In this document: in pieces, positions 23,904 to 32,577 of the stretch
Layout: each line of letters opens with the position of its first letter
Position numbering within the stretch: position 1 is the first letter of the stretch
Source of the DNA: Actinomycetota bacterium
Lineage (GTDB): Bacteria > Actinomycetota > Acidimicrobiia > Acidimicrobiales > JAJPHE01
Reading direction: 5' to 3'
Assembly: GCA_027315345.1 (NCBI GenBank)
Contig: DAHUYE010000089.1
Span: forward strand, 1-52,035
Length of the DNA stretch: 52,035 bases
Program-made: the position numbers and the translations under genes
The notes under the pieces: generated by a model
What the model saw: only the letters and a program-made list of their open reading frames with translations
Told to the model about the DNA's origin: nothing
Database searches by the model: none

Positions 23904-25082
23904 ATGGCCAATGCCGTGATCATCGACGCCCTGCGCACCGCAGGCGGTAAGCGCAACGGAAAGCTGCGGGGCTGGCACCCGGCCGACCTGGCCGGGGAGG
24001 TGCTCAAGGCCCTGGCCGAGCGCAACAACCTGGATCCGGCCCTGGTCGATGACGTGGTCATGGGCTGCGTCATGCAGGTGGGTGAGCAGGGGGTCAACAT
24101 CGGCCGCAACGCCGTCCTGGCCGCCGGCTGGCCCGAGTCGGTTCCGGCCACCACGGTCGACCGGCAGTGTGGGAGTAGCCAGCAGGCGGCTCATTTCGCC
24201 GCTCAGGGTGTGCTGGCCGGGGCCTACGACGTGGTCGTGGCCGCCGGGGTGGAGTGCATGACCCGGACCCCCATGGGCTCGTCCATGGTCCAGGGCCTGG
24301 GCTTCCCCTTCGGGCCCAAGGTCATGGAGCGCTACGCCGGCGTGGGCGGGCTGGTGCCCCAGGGCATCTCGGCCGAGATGATCGCCGATAAGTGGGCCCT
24401 GTCCAGGGAGGACCTGGACGCCTTCGGGGCCCGGTCCCAGCAGTGGGCCGAGCGGGCCACCAACGAGGGCCGCTTCGAGCGGGAGATCCTGCCGATCGAG
24501 ATCAAGGACGATGAGGGAAAGCCCACGGGTGAGTTCATCACCGCCGATGAGGGCATCCGCCCCGGCACCACCGCCGAGACCCTGGCCAAGCTCAAGCCCT
24601 CCTTCAAGCCTGATGGCAAGGTGACGGCCGGTAACTCCTCCCAGATCACCGACGGCGCCTCGGCCGTGCTCATCATGAGCGAGGAGAAGGCCAACCAGCT
24701 CGGTCTCACGCCCCGGGCCCGCTTCCACACCTTCGCCCTGGCCGGTGTGGACCCCATCACCATGCTCACCGGCCCCATCCCGGCCACCGCCAAGGCCCTG
24801 GAGCGGGCCAAGATGAAGATCGATGACATCGACCTGTTCGAGGTCAACGAAGCCTTCGCCTCGGTCGTGCTGGCCTGGGAGAAGGAGCACCACCCCGACA
24901 TGAGCAAGGTCAACGTCAACGGCGGGGCCATCGCCATCGGCCACCCCCTGGGTTGCTCGGGCACCAAGCTCATGACCACCCTGCTCAACGAGCTGGAGCG
25001 CACCGGGGGCCGCTACGGGCTGCAGACCATGTGCGAGGGCGGCGGCCTGGCCAATGCCACCATCATCGAGCGCCTGGGGTAA
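23904..25082 (+). CDS. Acetyl-CoA C-acetyltransferase / 3-ketoacyl-CoA thiolase
   Basis: The protein has 392 residues, the normal length. The nucleophile is in TTVDRQCGSSQQA (Cys89). Near the C-terminus are EVNEAFASVVLAW (Asn-Glu-Ala-Phe motif), NVNGGAIAIGHPLGCSGTK (His) and TMCEGGGLANATI (second Cys). It cleaves 3-ketoacyl-CoA or condenses acyl-CoAs in the cytoplasm, in fatty-acid, steroid or similar degradation. A ribosome site GAGGAG lies nine bases before the ATG. The chain-length preference cannot be read from the sequence. Confidence 0.92.
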   Translation: MANAVIIDALRTAGGKRNGKLRGWHPADLAGEVLKALAERNNLDPALVDDVVMGCVMQVGEQGVNIGRNAVLAAGWPESVPATTVDRQCGSSQQAAHFAAQGVLAGAYDVVVAAGVECMTRTPMGSSMVQGLGFPFGPKVMERYAGVGGLVPQGISAEMIADKWALSREDLDAFGARSQQWAERATNEGRFEREILPIEIKDDEGKPTGEFITADEGIRPGTTAETLAKLKPSFKPDGKVTAGNSSQITDGASAVLIMSEEKANQLGLTPRARFHTFALAGVDPITMLTGPIPATAKALERAKMKIDDIDLFEVNEAFASVVLAWEKEHHPDMSKVNVNGGAIAIGHPLGCSGTKLMTTLLNELERTGGRYGLQTMCEGGGLANATIIERLG

Positions 25083-25096
25083 GTCGGCGCCCCGCC

Positions 25097-25120
25097 TACA
25101 CTGACCGACCGGTCCGTCGG
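25097..25120 (+). promoter_or_regulatory. Promoter and inverted repeat before crgA
   Basis: TACACT (25097-25102) is a plausible -10, followed by CCGAC-CGGTCC-GTCGG (25105-25120) between it and the crgA start. The inverted repeat could be an operator or a leader hairpin. Confidence 0.35.
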
Positions 25121-25133
25121 AAGTGGAGCAGCG

Positions 25134-25430
25134 GTGGCGCGTGGTCAATCCTGGAAGCCCGGTCGAGGGCCGACTCCCAAGGGAGCCAAGGGGGGCCGGA
25201 CCACGCCCAAGGGCGCCAGTGGGCGCTACACCCAGCCCATCCCCAGGGAGGAGAAGGTCAGCCCCCGCTGGGTGCCCTTCCTGATCCTGGGCATGCTCAT
25301 CGCCGGCGTCGGCGTCATCATCGCCAATTACCTGCCCGGGGTCATGCCCGGGGGCACCTCGTCGTGGTACCTGCTGGTCGGCCTGGGCCTGATCGTGGCC
25401 GGCTTCGTGGTGGCGACCGGTTACCGGTGA
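25134..25430 (+). CDS. crgA: Cell division protein CrgA
   Basis: The protein has 98 residues with a basic N-terminal tail (KPKG- and TPKG-type repeats ending RYTQPIPREEK) and two membrane helices: WVPFLILGMLIAGVGVIIAN and WYLLVGLGLIVAGFVVATGY, with the short NYLPGVMPGGTSS loop between them. This is the CrgA layout. CrgA is an actinobacterial septum-associated protein that interacts with FtsZ and penicillin-binding proteins and helps place the division machinery. The GTG start has GGAG five bases upstream. Its position close to pabA and pknB matches other actinobacteria. Confidence 0.92.
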   Translation: MARGQSWKPGRGPTPKGAKGGRTTPKGASGRYTQPIPREEKVSPRWVPFLILGMLIAGVGVIIANYLPGVMPGGTSSWYLLVGLGLIVAGFVVATGYR

Positions 25431-25501
25431 TACATCCATGGGTCACCCGGGGTACACCGGAACGCAAGGGTGTAACTACACAGCTGTGATTCTCCCCAGG
25501 C

Positions 25502-25522
25502 TTATCCACAGCCGGGGGATAA
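25502..25522. promoter_or_regulatory. DnaA-box-like site within an inverted repeat
   Basis: TTATCCACA, an exact consensus DnaA box, is the left arm of TTATCC...GGATAA. It lies between crgA and pabA, a gene pair that sits near oriC in several actinobacteria. A single box does not make an origin; it may titrate DnaA or regulate pabA. Confidence 0.4.
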
Positions 25523-25547
25523 CTACAGCCCGCCGGGATGGGCCCGG

Positions 25548-26126
25548 ATGAGCGCCGGGCCCCGGGTCCTGGTGGTCGACAACTACGACTCGTTCGTCTA
25601 CAACCTGGTCCAGGAAATGGGTGAGTTGGGGGCCGAGCCGGTCGTCTTCCGCAACGACCGGATCACGGTGGACGAGGCCCGGGGCCTGGAGCCGGACGGC
25701 ATGGTCATCAGCCCCGGTCCGGGCCGGCCCGAGGGGGCGGGGGCGAGCATGGAGTTGATCCGGGCCCTGGCCGGGACGGTCCCGATCCTGGGGGTCTGTC
25801 TGGGCCACCAGGCCATCGGCGCCGTCTACGGCGGCCGGATCGTCCACGCCCCCGAGTTGATGCACGGCAAGACCTCCGCCGTCCATCACGACGGGGCCGG
25901 CTGGCTGGCCGGGCTGCCCTCTCCCTTCACCGCCACCCGCTACCACTCCTTGATGGTGGAGGCGCTGCCGGACGAGCTGGAGGTCACCGCCCGCACCGCC
26001 GACGGCACGGTCATGGCCATGCGCCACCGGGACCTGGCGGTGGAAGGGGTCCAGTTCCACCCCGAGTCCATCCTGACCACCGAGGGGCCCCGCCTGCTCG
26101 GGAACTTCCTGGCCAGTCTGGGCTGA
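25548..26126 (+). CDS. pabA: Glutamine amidotransferase, aminodeoxychorismate/anthranilate synthase component II
   Basis: The protein has 192 residues. [16 protein letters not shown] begins the class I amidotransferase fold; the nucleophile Cys is in [12 protein letters not shown], and the His-Glu pair is in [23 protein letters not shown] is the substrate loop. It releases ammonia from glutamine for the partner subunit (PabB or TrpE), which is not in the window. It serves folate and/or tryptophan synthesis. In actinobacteria the copy next to crgA and pknB is often named trpG or pabA; I cannot separate the two. Confidence 0.88.
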   Translation: MSAGPRVLVVDNYDSFVYNLVQEMGELGAEPVVFRNDRITVDEARGLEPDGMVISPGPGRPEGAGASMELIRALAGTVPILGVCLGHQAIGAVYGGRIVHAPELMHGKTSAVHHDGAGWLAGLPSPFTATRYHSLMVEALPDELEVTARTADGTVMAMRHRDLAVEGVQFHPESILTTEGPRLLGNFLASLG

Positions 26127-26142
26127 CGCCACCCGGGCCGGC

Positions 26143-27927
26143 CTAGGGCCGGGTGCTGGTGGTGGACCCGGGGGTCGTGGTGCTGGTGGTCGGGAAGATG
26201 GAGGTGGTGGTCGTGGACGACGTCGTAGTCGACGAGGTGGTGGTGGTCGAGGACGACGAAGTTGTGGTGGACTGGCCGGAGGAGACGTAGAGCACCACCG
26301 TCGATCCCTTGGGTTCCTGGGTGCCCGCCGCCGGGTTGGTGGAGATGACCTGGTCCTGAGGCTGGCTGCTCGGCTCGGAGACCACGCTGACGGTGAAGCC
26401 GGCCTGGCCCAGCTCGTTGGCGGCCTGGTCCTGGGAGATCCCGGTCACGTCGGGGACGGCCACGGTGGCCGGCCCGCTGGAGACGGTCAGCACCACCGTC
26501 GAGCCCTGGGCCACCTTGGTCCCGGCTGACGGGCTCTCGCTCAACACCGTGCCGGAGGCGGCGTTGTTGGTCACGTTGTTGGTCTGCTCGGTGAGCCCGG
26601 CGCCCTGGATGGTGTTGGTGGCCGTGTTGACGTTCTGGTTGACCACGTTGGGGACTTGGACGGTCCCCCCCTTGGCCACCTCGATGGTGACGGTCGAGCC
26701 CCGGGGCGCCGAGACCCCGCCCTGGGGTGACTGCTGGAAGACCTGGCCGGCCGTGCCCCCCGGGTTGGGCAGGGTCTGCTCGCTGACCTTGAAGCCCTGG
26801 CTGGACAAGATGCTGGCGGCCTGGCCGGCGTTGTCCCCGACCACGCTGGGCACGGTGACGGTCCCCGACCCGCTGTTGCCGAACAGGCCCAGGCTGTGGG
26901 CCAGCAGGGCCAGCAGGCCGGCCAGGACCAGGAGCAGCACCAGTAACAGGACCAGGTAGGCGCCCGAGCGGCCCCCGCCCCGGGGCGGGGCGGCCAGTTC
27001 CTCGACGGCCACGGCCCGGCTCAGGGTGGTGGGGGGCGAGACGGCCGCCCCCACCGTGGTACCCACCAGGGGCACCACCACCGTGCGTCCGGCGGCAAAG
27101 GCCAACAGGTCGGCCCGGAGGTCCTCGGCGGTCTGATAACGCTCGGCCGGGTTCTTGGCCATGGCCCGCATGACGATGTTCTCGAAGGTGGGAGGGATGG
27201 TCGCCACCCGGGAGGTGGGCAACTCGGGCTGCTCCCGCACGTGCTTGTAGGCGATGGAGACGGGGTTGTCCCCGCTGAAGGGGGGCTCCCCGGTGACCAT
27301 CTCGTACAGGACGATGCCGAGCGAGTAGACGTCGCTGCGGGCGTCGACGGCGCCGCCTTCGGCCTGCTCGGGGCTGAAGTAGGTGGCCGTGCCCAGCACG
27401 GCGCCGGTCTGGGTCAGGTTGGCCTGGGCCGAGGCCCGGGCGGCCCGGGCGATGCCGAAGTCGGTGACCTTGACCTGGTCCTCATCGGTGATGAGGACGT
27501 TGCCCGGCTTCACGTCGCGGTGGACGACCCCGTTGCGGTGGGCGAAGGCCAGGGCGGCGGCTATGTCGGCCCCGATGGTGGCGGCTCGTTCTGCCGGTAG
27601 AGGGCCCTCGGCCCGGATCAGCTGCGACAGCGTCCGTCCGGCCACATACTCCATGACGATGAAGAAATGCGAGCCCTCGGCCTCGCCCCAGTCGTAGACG
27701 TTGACGATGTTGGGATGCGAGAGGTTGGCGGCCGCCTGGGCCTCCCGCCGGAAGCGCTCCACGAAGGCCTCGTCCCGAGAGAGTTCCGGGGCCAGCACCT
27801 TGAGGGCGACGGGCCGGTCCAGGCGAAGGTCTCGGCCCAGGTAGACCTCGGCCATACCCCCCCGGGCCAGCAGGCGCCCCGTTTCGTAGCGGTCGTTGTA
27901 GACGACAGACTCGTCCTCGGGCATCAC
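26143..27927 (-). CDS. pknB: Ser/Thr protein kinase PknB with three PASTA domains
   Basis: The protein has 594 residues. The kinase domain has LARGGMAEVYLGRD, VALKVLAPEL, GVVHRDVKPGNVLI, VTDFGIARA and GTATYFSPEQAEG. One membrane helix (YLVLLLVLLLVLAGLLALLA) follows near residue 335. Three PASTA repeats, starting TVTVPSVVG, TVQVPNVVN and ATVAVPDVTG, bind muropeptide-like ligands outside the cell. The end is a 40-residue Thr/Ser-rich tail, perhaps wall-spanning or glycosylated. PknB controls growth and peptidoglycan synthesis by phosphorylating proteins such as FhaA-type partners. The ATG overlaps the PbpA stop. Mycobacterial PknB has four PASTA domains; three are seen here. Confidence 0.93.
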   Translation of the reverse strand: MMPEDESVVYNDRYETGRLLARGGMAEVYLGRDLRLDRPVALKVLAPELSRDEAFVERFRREAQAAANLSHPNIVNVYDWGEAEGSHFFIVMEYVAGRTLSQLIRAEGPLPAERAATIGADIAAALAFAHRNGVVHRDVKPGNVLITDEDQVKVTDFGIARAARASAQANLTQTGAVLGTATYFSPEQAEGGAVDARSDVYSLGIVLYEMVTGEPPFSGDNPVSIAYKHVREQPELPTSRVATIPPTFENIVMRAMAKNPAERYQTAEDLRADLLAFAAGRTVVVPLVGTTVGAAVSPPTTLSRAVAVEELAAPPRGGGRSGAYLVLLLVLLLVLAGLLALLAHSLGLFGNSGSGTVTVPSVVGDNAGQAASILSSQGFKVSEQTLPNPGGTAGQVFQQSPQGGVSAPRGSTVTIEVAKGGTVQVPNVVNQNVNTATNTIQGAGLTEQTNNVTNNAASGTVLSESPSAGTKVAQGSTVVLTVSSGPATVAVPDVTGISQDQAANELGQAGFTVSVVSEPSSQPQDQVISTNPAAGTQEPKGSTVVLYVSSGQSTTTSSSSTTTTSSTTTSSTTTTSIFPTTSTTTPGSTTSTRP

Positions 27928-29369
27928 GAACCTCCGAGAGCCGCTTTGAGGACGGCGAGGGTGATCGGCCCGGCTACGGAATCACCCGTGGCCGAGGTGA
28001 CCTGGTTGGGTACGGCCACTGCCACCACGATCCTGGGGGCGTTGGCCGGGGCGAAGGCGACCATCCAGTCATCGGTGCTGTGATGACCGGTCTGGGCCGT
28101 TCCGGTCTTGGCCGCCACCTTGACGCCCGGAATGACGACGTCGGCGGCTGTGCCGTTGCCCTGGGTCACCAGTTCCATCATGCTGGTGACCTGGGCGGCA
28201 GTGGCGGCCGAGGTTGGGTGCAGCCATGCCTTCGGGTTGTAGCTCTCCAACACATTTCCCTGCTGGTCGGTGACCCGGGCCATGACGTGGGGAGTCATCA
28301 TCGTCCCACCGTCGGCGATGGTCTCGCCCACCAGTGCCATCTGCAGCGGTGTGGCGGTGACCACGTCCTGGCCGATGGCGGCGTAGGCCAGGAGAGGCTC
28401 CTGCTGGCTGAAGAAGGAGGCGGCCGGAAAGGTCGAGGCGGCCACCCCGGGCAGGTCGATGGGGGGATACTGGTTGAACCCGAAGGCAGAGGCCTCTTCG
28501 GACATGTTGGAAGCGCCCAGGTCCAGGCCGACCTGGCCGAAGCCGGTGTCGCAGGAGACCTGAAGCAGCTGCGGGAGCAGGCCCCCGCAGGTTTCATAGT
28601 TGTAGTTGTGCAGTTTGTTGGTGGTCTGAGGCAGGCTGATGGAACTCACGGTCGGATACTGCTTCTGGGCCAGGGCCGGGTCGTGGTCGAACACCGCCGA
28701 GGAGACGACGATCTTGTAGGTCGAGCCGGGTGGATAGGTCTGCCGGTAGGACCGGGGCAGCATGGGATTGCTCGGGTTGAGGGTGTAGAGGCCCCAGGCG
28801 TTGCGTTCATCGTTGGCGTTGTGCGAGGCCAGGGGACTCGGGTCGTAGGTCGGGTTGGCGTACATGGCCAGGATGGCCCCGGTGGTCGGGTCCATGGCGA
28901 TGACCGCCCCCGTCTTACCGGCCAGGGCGTTGGCGGCCGTCGTCTGCAGCTTGTTGGACAGGGTGAGAGTGACGTTGCCGACCACGTTGGTGTTGGAGAA
29001 AAGCTGCTTGATGCTGCGCAGGGGGAGGTTCTTACCGGTGAGCACGTTGTTGTAGGTGGCTTCCACGCCCCCGCCCACGCCGTAGATGAACGAGTCGTAT
29101 CCGGTAATGCCGGCGAAGAGACCCCCCGTCGGGTACTGCCTCTGATACTTGAGGTCATCTTTGCTCGGTACCGAACGGGCCACCACCACCCCGTCCGAGG
29201 TCTGGATGAAGCCTCGGGGCTTGGAGTAGTCGGCCGTCAGGTTCCTTGAGTTGCCCGGGGCGTTGGCCAGCTTGGATGCCTCCACCACCTGGATGTAGTT
29301 GAGCTGGAGGAACAGAGCCGCGAAGCACACCATCAGGGCGATGCCCAGGCCCATGATGCGCCGGTTCAT
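27924..29369 (-). CDS. pbpA: Class B penicillin-binding protein (PbpA type)
   Basis: The protein has 481 residues. An N-terminal anchor (IMGLGIALMVCFAALFLQL) is followed by the dimerisation part and the transpeptidase domain with YPPGSTYKIV (active Ser in STYK), QVSCDTGFG (SxD-type second motif, where SxN is usual) and VAAKTGTAQTG (KTG). It cross-links peptidoglycan and in actinobacteria is placed at poles or septa. It overlaps both PstP and PknB by four bases, so the three are coupled. The partner glycosyltransferase RodA/FtsW, normally encoded between PstP and PbpA, is not here. Confidence 0.92.
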   Translation of the reverse strand: MNRRIMGLGIALMVCFAALFLQLNYIQVVEASKLANAPGNSRNLTADYSKPRGFIQTSDGVVVARSVPSKDDLKYQRQYPTGGLFAGITGYDSFIYGVGGGVEATYNNVLTGKNLPLRSIKQLFSNTNVVGNVTLTLSNKLQTTAANALAGKTGAVIAMDPTTGAILAMYANPTYDPSPLASHNANDERNAWGLYTLNPSNPMLPRSYRQTYPPGSTYKIVVSSAVFDHDPALAQKQYPTVSSISLPQTTNKLHNYNYETCGGLLPQLLQVSCDTGFGQVGLDLGASNMSEEASAFGFNQYPPIDLPGVAASTFPAASFFSQQEPLLAYAAIGQDVVTATPLQMALVGETIADGGTMMTPHVMARVTDQQGNVLESYNPKAWLHPTSAATAAQVTSMMELVTQGNGTAADVVIPGVKVAAKTGTAQTGHHSTDDWMVAFAPANAPRIVVAVAVPNQVTSATGDSVAGPITLAVLKAALGGS

Positions 29370-30640
29370 GGGGCCACCGTGGTGGTGCTGGGCGTGGTGG
29401 TGCTGGGGGTGGTGGCGCTGGGCGTGGTGGTGGTCGTGGTCGGGCTGGGGGTGGCCGCCTCATAGGCGCTGACCAGGTTGGCCACGTACTGATGAGCGCT
29501 GGCCAGGGACGGCTCCTCCATGCCCGACTGCAGCTGGGGCAGAGAAGAGGAGAGCACCTGGGCCGTGGTGACGTCGGTGCGCTGGCTGACGGTGGGCTTG
29601 AGCCATAGGACCCCACCCGGACGACCCTTGAAGATGGTGACCTGGGTGCCCTCCAGACCGACGTAGTAGCCACCCCGGGCGTACCAGACGACGGCCCCGA
29701 CGGCCCCGCCCAGCACCACGATCAGGGCCACCACGAAAGCCGCCACCCGGAGCGTCACCCGGCGGCGCTTCACCACCGGGACCAGGCCGGTGACCTCCCG
29801 AGCCGTCGGGGGCGGGACCACCGGGGCCGGCGCCACCGGCTGGACCGGCGCCACCGGCTGGACTGGCGCCACCGGCTGGACCGGCGCCACCGGGGCGGGT
29901 CCAACCTCGGTGACCGAGGAGTCGACCACGTCCAGGAGGACGACGGTCACGTTGTCCGAGCCGCCGTGGTCGAGGGCGGTGGCGACCAGTCGGTCCACTG
30001 TGGCCTGGGTCGGCCCGCCCTCCCGGAGGATGGCGGCGATGGCGGCGTCGTCGACTTCGTCGATGAGGCCGTCCGAGCAGAGCAGGAACCGGTCGCCCGG
30101 GGCCGGGGTGATGTCCCAGGTGTCCACCCTGACCTCGGACTCCATCCCGAGGACCCGGGTCACCACGTGGCGATAGGGGTGGTGGGCGGCTTCCTCCCGG
30201 GAGATGAGCCCGTCCCGGACCATCTCCTCCACCTGACTGTGGTCCACCGACAGTTGGCTCAACTCGCCCTCTCGTAGCAGGTAGGTCCGGGAGTCCCCCA
30301 CATTGGCCACGATGAGCTGGTCCCGGTCGTCGGCATCGAGGCGGGCGATGGCGGTGATGGTGGTGGCCATACCGGTCAGCTCCGGATCCGAGCCGGCCTT
30401 CTCCCAGACCGCCCGGTTGGCCTCCTCGATCACAGCCGCAAGCGGCCTTTCCCGGCCCGGGTCGAACTGGCTGGCGATGACGTCGACAGCGACACCGGCG
30501 GCAACTTCGCCGCCGGCATGGCCGCCGACCCCGTCGGCCACCGCCCAGACCCGGTCGGTGACCAGGTAGCGGTCCTCGTTGTTGGTTCGGCCCGGATTGC
30601 GCCCCACGTGGGTGGCGGCGCCGACGCTCAGTTCGATCAA
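29366..30640 (-). CDS. pstP: PP2C-type Ser/Thr protein phosphatase PstP
   Basis: The protein has 424 residues. The metal-binding motifs VWAVADGVGGHAGGE and LCSDGLIDEV and the GGSDNVTVVLLDV end of the catalytic domain are intact. A proline-rich linker with tandem PVAPVQ units precedes one membrane helix (VAAFVVALIVVLGGAVGAVV). The exterior part has about 90 residues and a Thr-rich tail. PstP removes phosphate from PknB and its substrates. The start is TTG (MIELSVGAATHVG); a TAAGGT hexamer lies about 40 bases upstream. It is first in the PstP-PbpA-PknB unit. Confidence 0.92.
   Translation of the reverse strand: MIELSVGAATHVGRNPGRTNNEDRYLVTDRVWAVADGVGGHAGGEVAAGVAVDVIASQFDPGRERPLAAVIEEANRAVWEKAGSDPELTGMATTITAIARLDADDRDQLIVANVGDSRTYLLREGELSQLSVDHSQVEEMVRDGLISREEAAHHPYRHVVTRVLGMESEVRVDTWDITPAPGDRFLLCSDGLIDEVDDAAIAAILREGGPTQATVDRLVATALDHGGSDNVTVVLLDVVDSSVTEVGPAPVAPVQPVAPVQPVAPVQPVAPAPVVPPPTAREVTGLVPVVKRRRVTLRVAAFVVALIVVLGGAVGAVVWYARGGYYVGLEGTQVTIFKGRPGGVLWLKPTVSQRTDVTTAQVLSSSLPQLQSGMEEPSLASAHQYVANLVSAYEAATPSPTTTTTTPSATTPSTTTPSTTTVAP
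29820..29893. repeat. Tandem 18-base repeat in pstP
   Basis: About four copies of an 18-base unit encode the PVAPVQ repeats of the PstP linker. The copies are nearly identical, so length variation between strains is likely. Confidence 0.75.
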
Positions 30641-30679
30641 GCCGGACCGCGCTTGAGCCGTTGCCGTCCCATATTGAGG

Positions 30680-30693
30680 CGAACCTTACCCAG
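30680..30693 (-). promoter_or_regulatory. Shared 14-base motif upstream of pstP
   Basis: The minus strand reads CTGGGTAAGGTTCG, which contains a TAAGGT -10-like hexamer. The identical 14 bases occur upstream of fhaA at 34565-34578. It lies about 40 bases before the pstP start. Confidence 0.5.
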
Positions 30694-30724
30694 AGAGGCG
30701 CAATTCGGCTCCCTCCGGCCTGGG

Positions 30725-30730
30725 TATAGA
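30725..30730 (+). promoter_or_regulatory. -10 element of the third kinase gene
   Basis: TATAGA with a seven-base gap to the ATG at 30738 favours that start over the TTG one codon upstream. Confidence 0.35.
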
Positions 30731-30737
30731 CCGGTTG

Positions 30738-32258
30738 ATGGGGACCGAGGCTGCACCAGCCATCAAACTGACCGGGATGTCCCCTGACCAACCTCCGTCC
30801 CCGCCCCCGGCGCCGGCCCCCATGATCGGCCGTTACCGGCTCGGGACCACTCTGGGTTCGGGGGGCATGGCGGAGGTGTTCCGAGCCGAGGACACCCGGC
30901 TGTCCCGGGTGGTGGCGCTCAAGGTTCTGCGCCCTGCACTGGCTGCCGATACGACCTTCCGAGCCCGATTCGAATCGGAGGCCCGGGCGGCGGCCGCCCT
31001 GGCTCACCCCAACGTGGTGTCCATCTTCGATGTGGGCGAGGAGGAAGACGGGCGGCCTTACATCGTCATGGAGCTGGTCGAAGGCGGGAACCTGGCCGAG
31101 CGAGCCGCCCGGCAGCCTCTGGTCACGGCCGAGGCGGCCGGCCTGATGCAGGGAGTGCTCAGCGGGCTGGGGGCTGCTCATGATGCCGGTCTGCTCCACC
31201 GGGACATCAAGCCCGGCAACATCCTCCTGACCCGGGACGGGACGGCCAAGGTGGCCGACTTCGGCATCGCCAAGGCCCTGACCGAGAGCCGGGGGGCTCT
31301 GGACCTGACCGGCACCAGCCTGGTCCTGGGCACGCCCCGATACCTGGCCCCGGAGCGGGCCATGGGCCAGCCCGCCACCGTCCAGTCCGACCTGTGGGCG
31401 GCAGGGGTGGTGCTCTACGAGCTGGTGGCCGGCCAACCTCCTTACCCGGGGTCCACCGCCTTCGAGTTGGTGGCGGCGGCCCAGTCCGGTCAGGTGGCCA
31501 CCCCGCCCTCCAGCCTCACGCCGGCCGATCTGGCCGTCCTGGACGTGGCCATCCGGGCCATGGATCCGGACCCCGCCCAGCGGTTCGTCTCCGCCGCGGC
31601 CATGGCCTCGGAGCTGGCCGCCGCCGCGCCAATGGCCGCGGTCGACACGGCCCTAGCCGAGACGGCCACGGCCATCCCGCCAGCCCCGACCGTTGCCTAC
31701 GGCCCCGGCTCCCGTCCACCCGGGCCCACGCCACCCGGTCCTCTGAACCGGCACTGGCGCCTGACCGCTCTTCTGGTGGCGGTGCTGTTGGTCGTCATCC
31801 TGGTCATGATCCTCGCCCTGGGATCGGGTTCCCCCCAGGCTCCGGTGCGGACCACGTCCACGACGCGGGCGGCTCCGACCACCTCCACCACGGCCGCTCC
31901 GACACCGGCCACGGCCTTGGCCAACCTGGTCCGGGATGCCACCGCCGGGGAGACATCGGGCGCGGTTGATCAGGGCAGTGCCCAGAACATCATCAACCAG
32001 GCCCAGCAGGCTGTGACCGACTCCGCCGCCGGCAGGTCCTCCCAGGCCGCCAACGATCTCCAACAGGCCGCCATGACCATTTCCCAGGGCCTCCAGCGCG
32101 GGTCCATCACCGGGGCGGCGGCCACCCTGCTCCAACAGGACCTGACCGCCCTGGCCGACGTCCTGGGCCTGGGAGCGGCGGCCACCCCGCCGGCCACGGC
32201 TCCGCCCGGCCCGGGCGGGGGCCACGGGGCGGGCAAGCCGGGCAAGGGCGACGGCTAA
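30738..32258 (+). CDS. Ser/Thr protein kinase with helical exterior domain
   Basis: The protein has about 506 residues. The proline-rich start (PPSPPPAPAPMI) precedes a kinase domain with GSGGMAEVFRAED, VALKVLRP, LLHRDIKPGNILL, VADFGIAKALTES and GTPRYLAPERAMG. One membrane helix (LTALLVAVLLVVILVMILAL) is followed by a Thr/Ala linker and a helical, Gln-rich exterior (IINQAQQAVTDSAAGRSSQA and onward) ending GGGHGAGKPGKG. The exterior has no PASTA repeats, so the signal sensed differs from that of PknB. It is divergent from pstP and takes the place that pknA has in other actinobacteria only loosely; I do not name it pknA. Confidence 0.88.
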   Translation: MGTEAAPAIKLTGMSPDQPPSPPPAPAPMIGRYRLGTTLGSGGMAEVFRAEDTRLSRVVALKVLRPALAADTTFRARFESEARAAAALAHPNVVSIFDVGEEEDGRPYIVMELVEGGNLAERAARQPLVTAEAAGLMQGVLSGLGAAHDAGLLHRDIKPGNILLTRDGTAKVADFGIAKALTESRGALDLTGTSLVLGTPRYLAPERAMGQPATVQSDLWAAGVVLYELVAGQPPYPGSTAFELVAAAQSGQVATPPSSLTPADLAVLDVAIRAMDPDPAQRFVSAAAMASELAAAAPMAAVDTALAETATAIPPAPTVAYGPGSRPPGPTPPGPLNRHWRLTALLVAVLLVVILVMILALGSGSPQAPVRTTSTTRAAPTTSTTAAPTPATALANLVRDATAGETSGAVDQGSAQNIINQAQQAVTDSAAGRSSQAANDLQQAAMTISQGLQRGSITGAAATLLQQDLTALADVLGLGAAATPPATAPPGPGGGHGAGKPGKGDG

Positions 32259-32290
32259 GGGTTCACTCCGGACAAGATCCCAAGCCGAGC

Positions 32291-32509
32291 TCAGGAGCCG
32301 GCTTCGGGGCTGGGCCGTACCTCAACGGGTGAAAAGAGCGACGGAAGCACGCTCCCATCACAAACCCTGGCGACACGGACAGAACGATGTACGACTCCCA
32401 CGACGACGAACCCGTGGCTCCAGGATCGGTCGAATCGATTGCGGACCTCCACTTCGGTCCCTCGGCTGATCCCGGGAGCAGGGACCTCGGGGTACGCCAG
32501 CTTGGACAT
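32291..32509 (-). CDS. Small basic protein of unknown function
   Basis: This is a 72-residue protein starting MSKLAYPEVPAPGISRGTEV. The core GTEVEVRNRFDRSWSHGFVV followed by a DGSVLPSLFSPVEVRP end reads like a compact SH3-like or Tudor-like beta barrel, and I recall similar short actinobacterial proteins without a known role. The start is fixed by a strong ribosome site (AGGAGG) seven to eight bases upstream. It lies 68 bases downstream of the DedA gene on the same strand. The function is unknown. Confidence 0.65.
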   Translation of the reverse strand: MSKLAYPEVPAPGISRGTEVEVRNRFDRSWSHGFVVVGVVHRSVRVARVCDGSVLPSLFSPVEVRPSPEAGS

Positions 32510-32577
32510 AGGGCTCCTCCTCATTTCGGAACTGATCGGGACATCGCCGGCACGATGCCGTGTGACGGGCGTGAACA

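Noticed and set aside
25431-25547. Origin of replication
   Set aside because: Only one DnaA box is present, with no AT-rich unwinding region and no dnaA or dnaN beside it.
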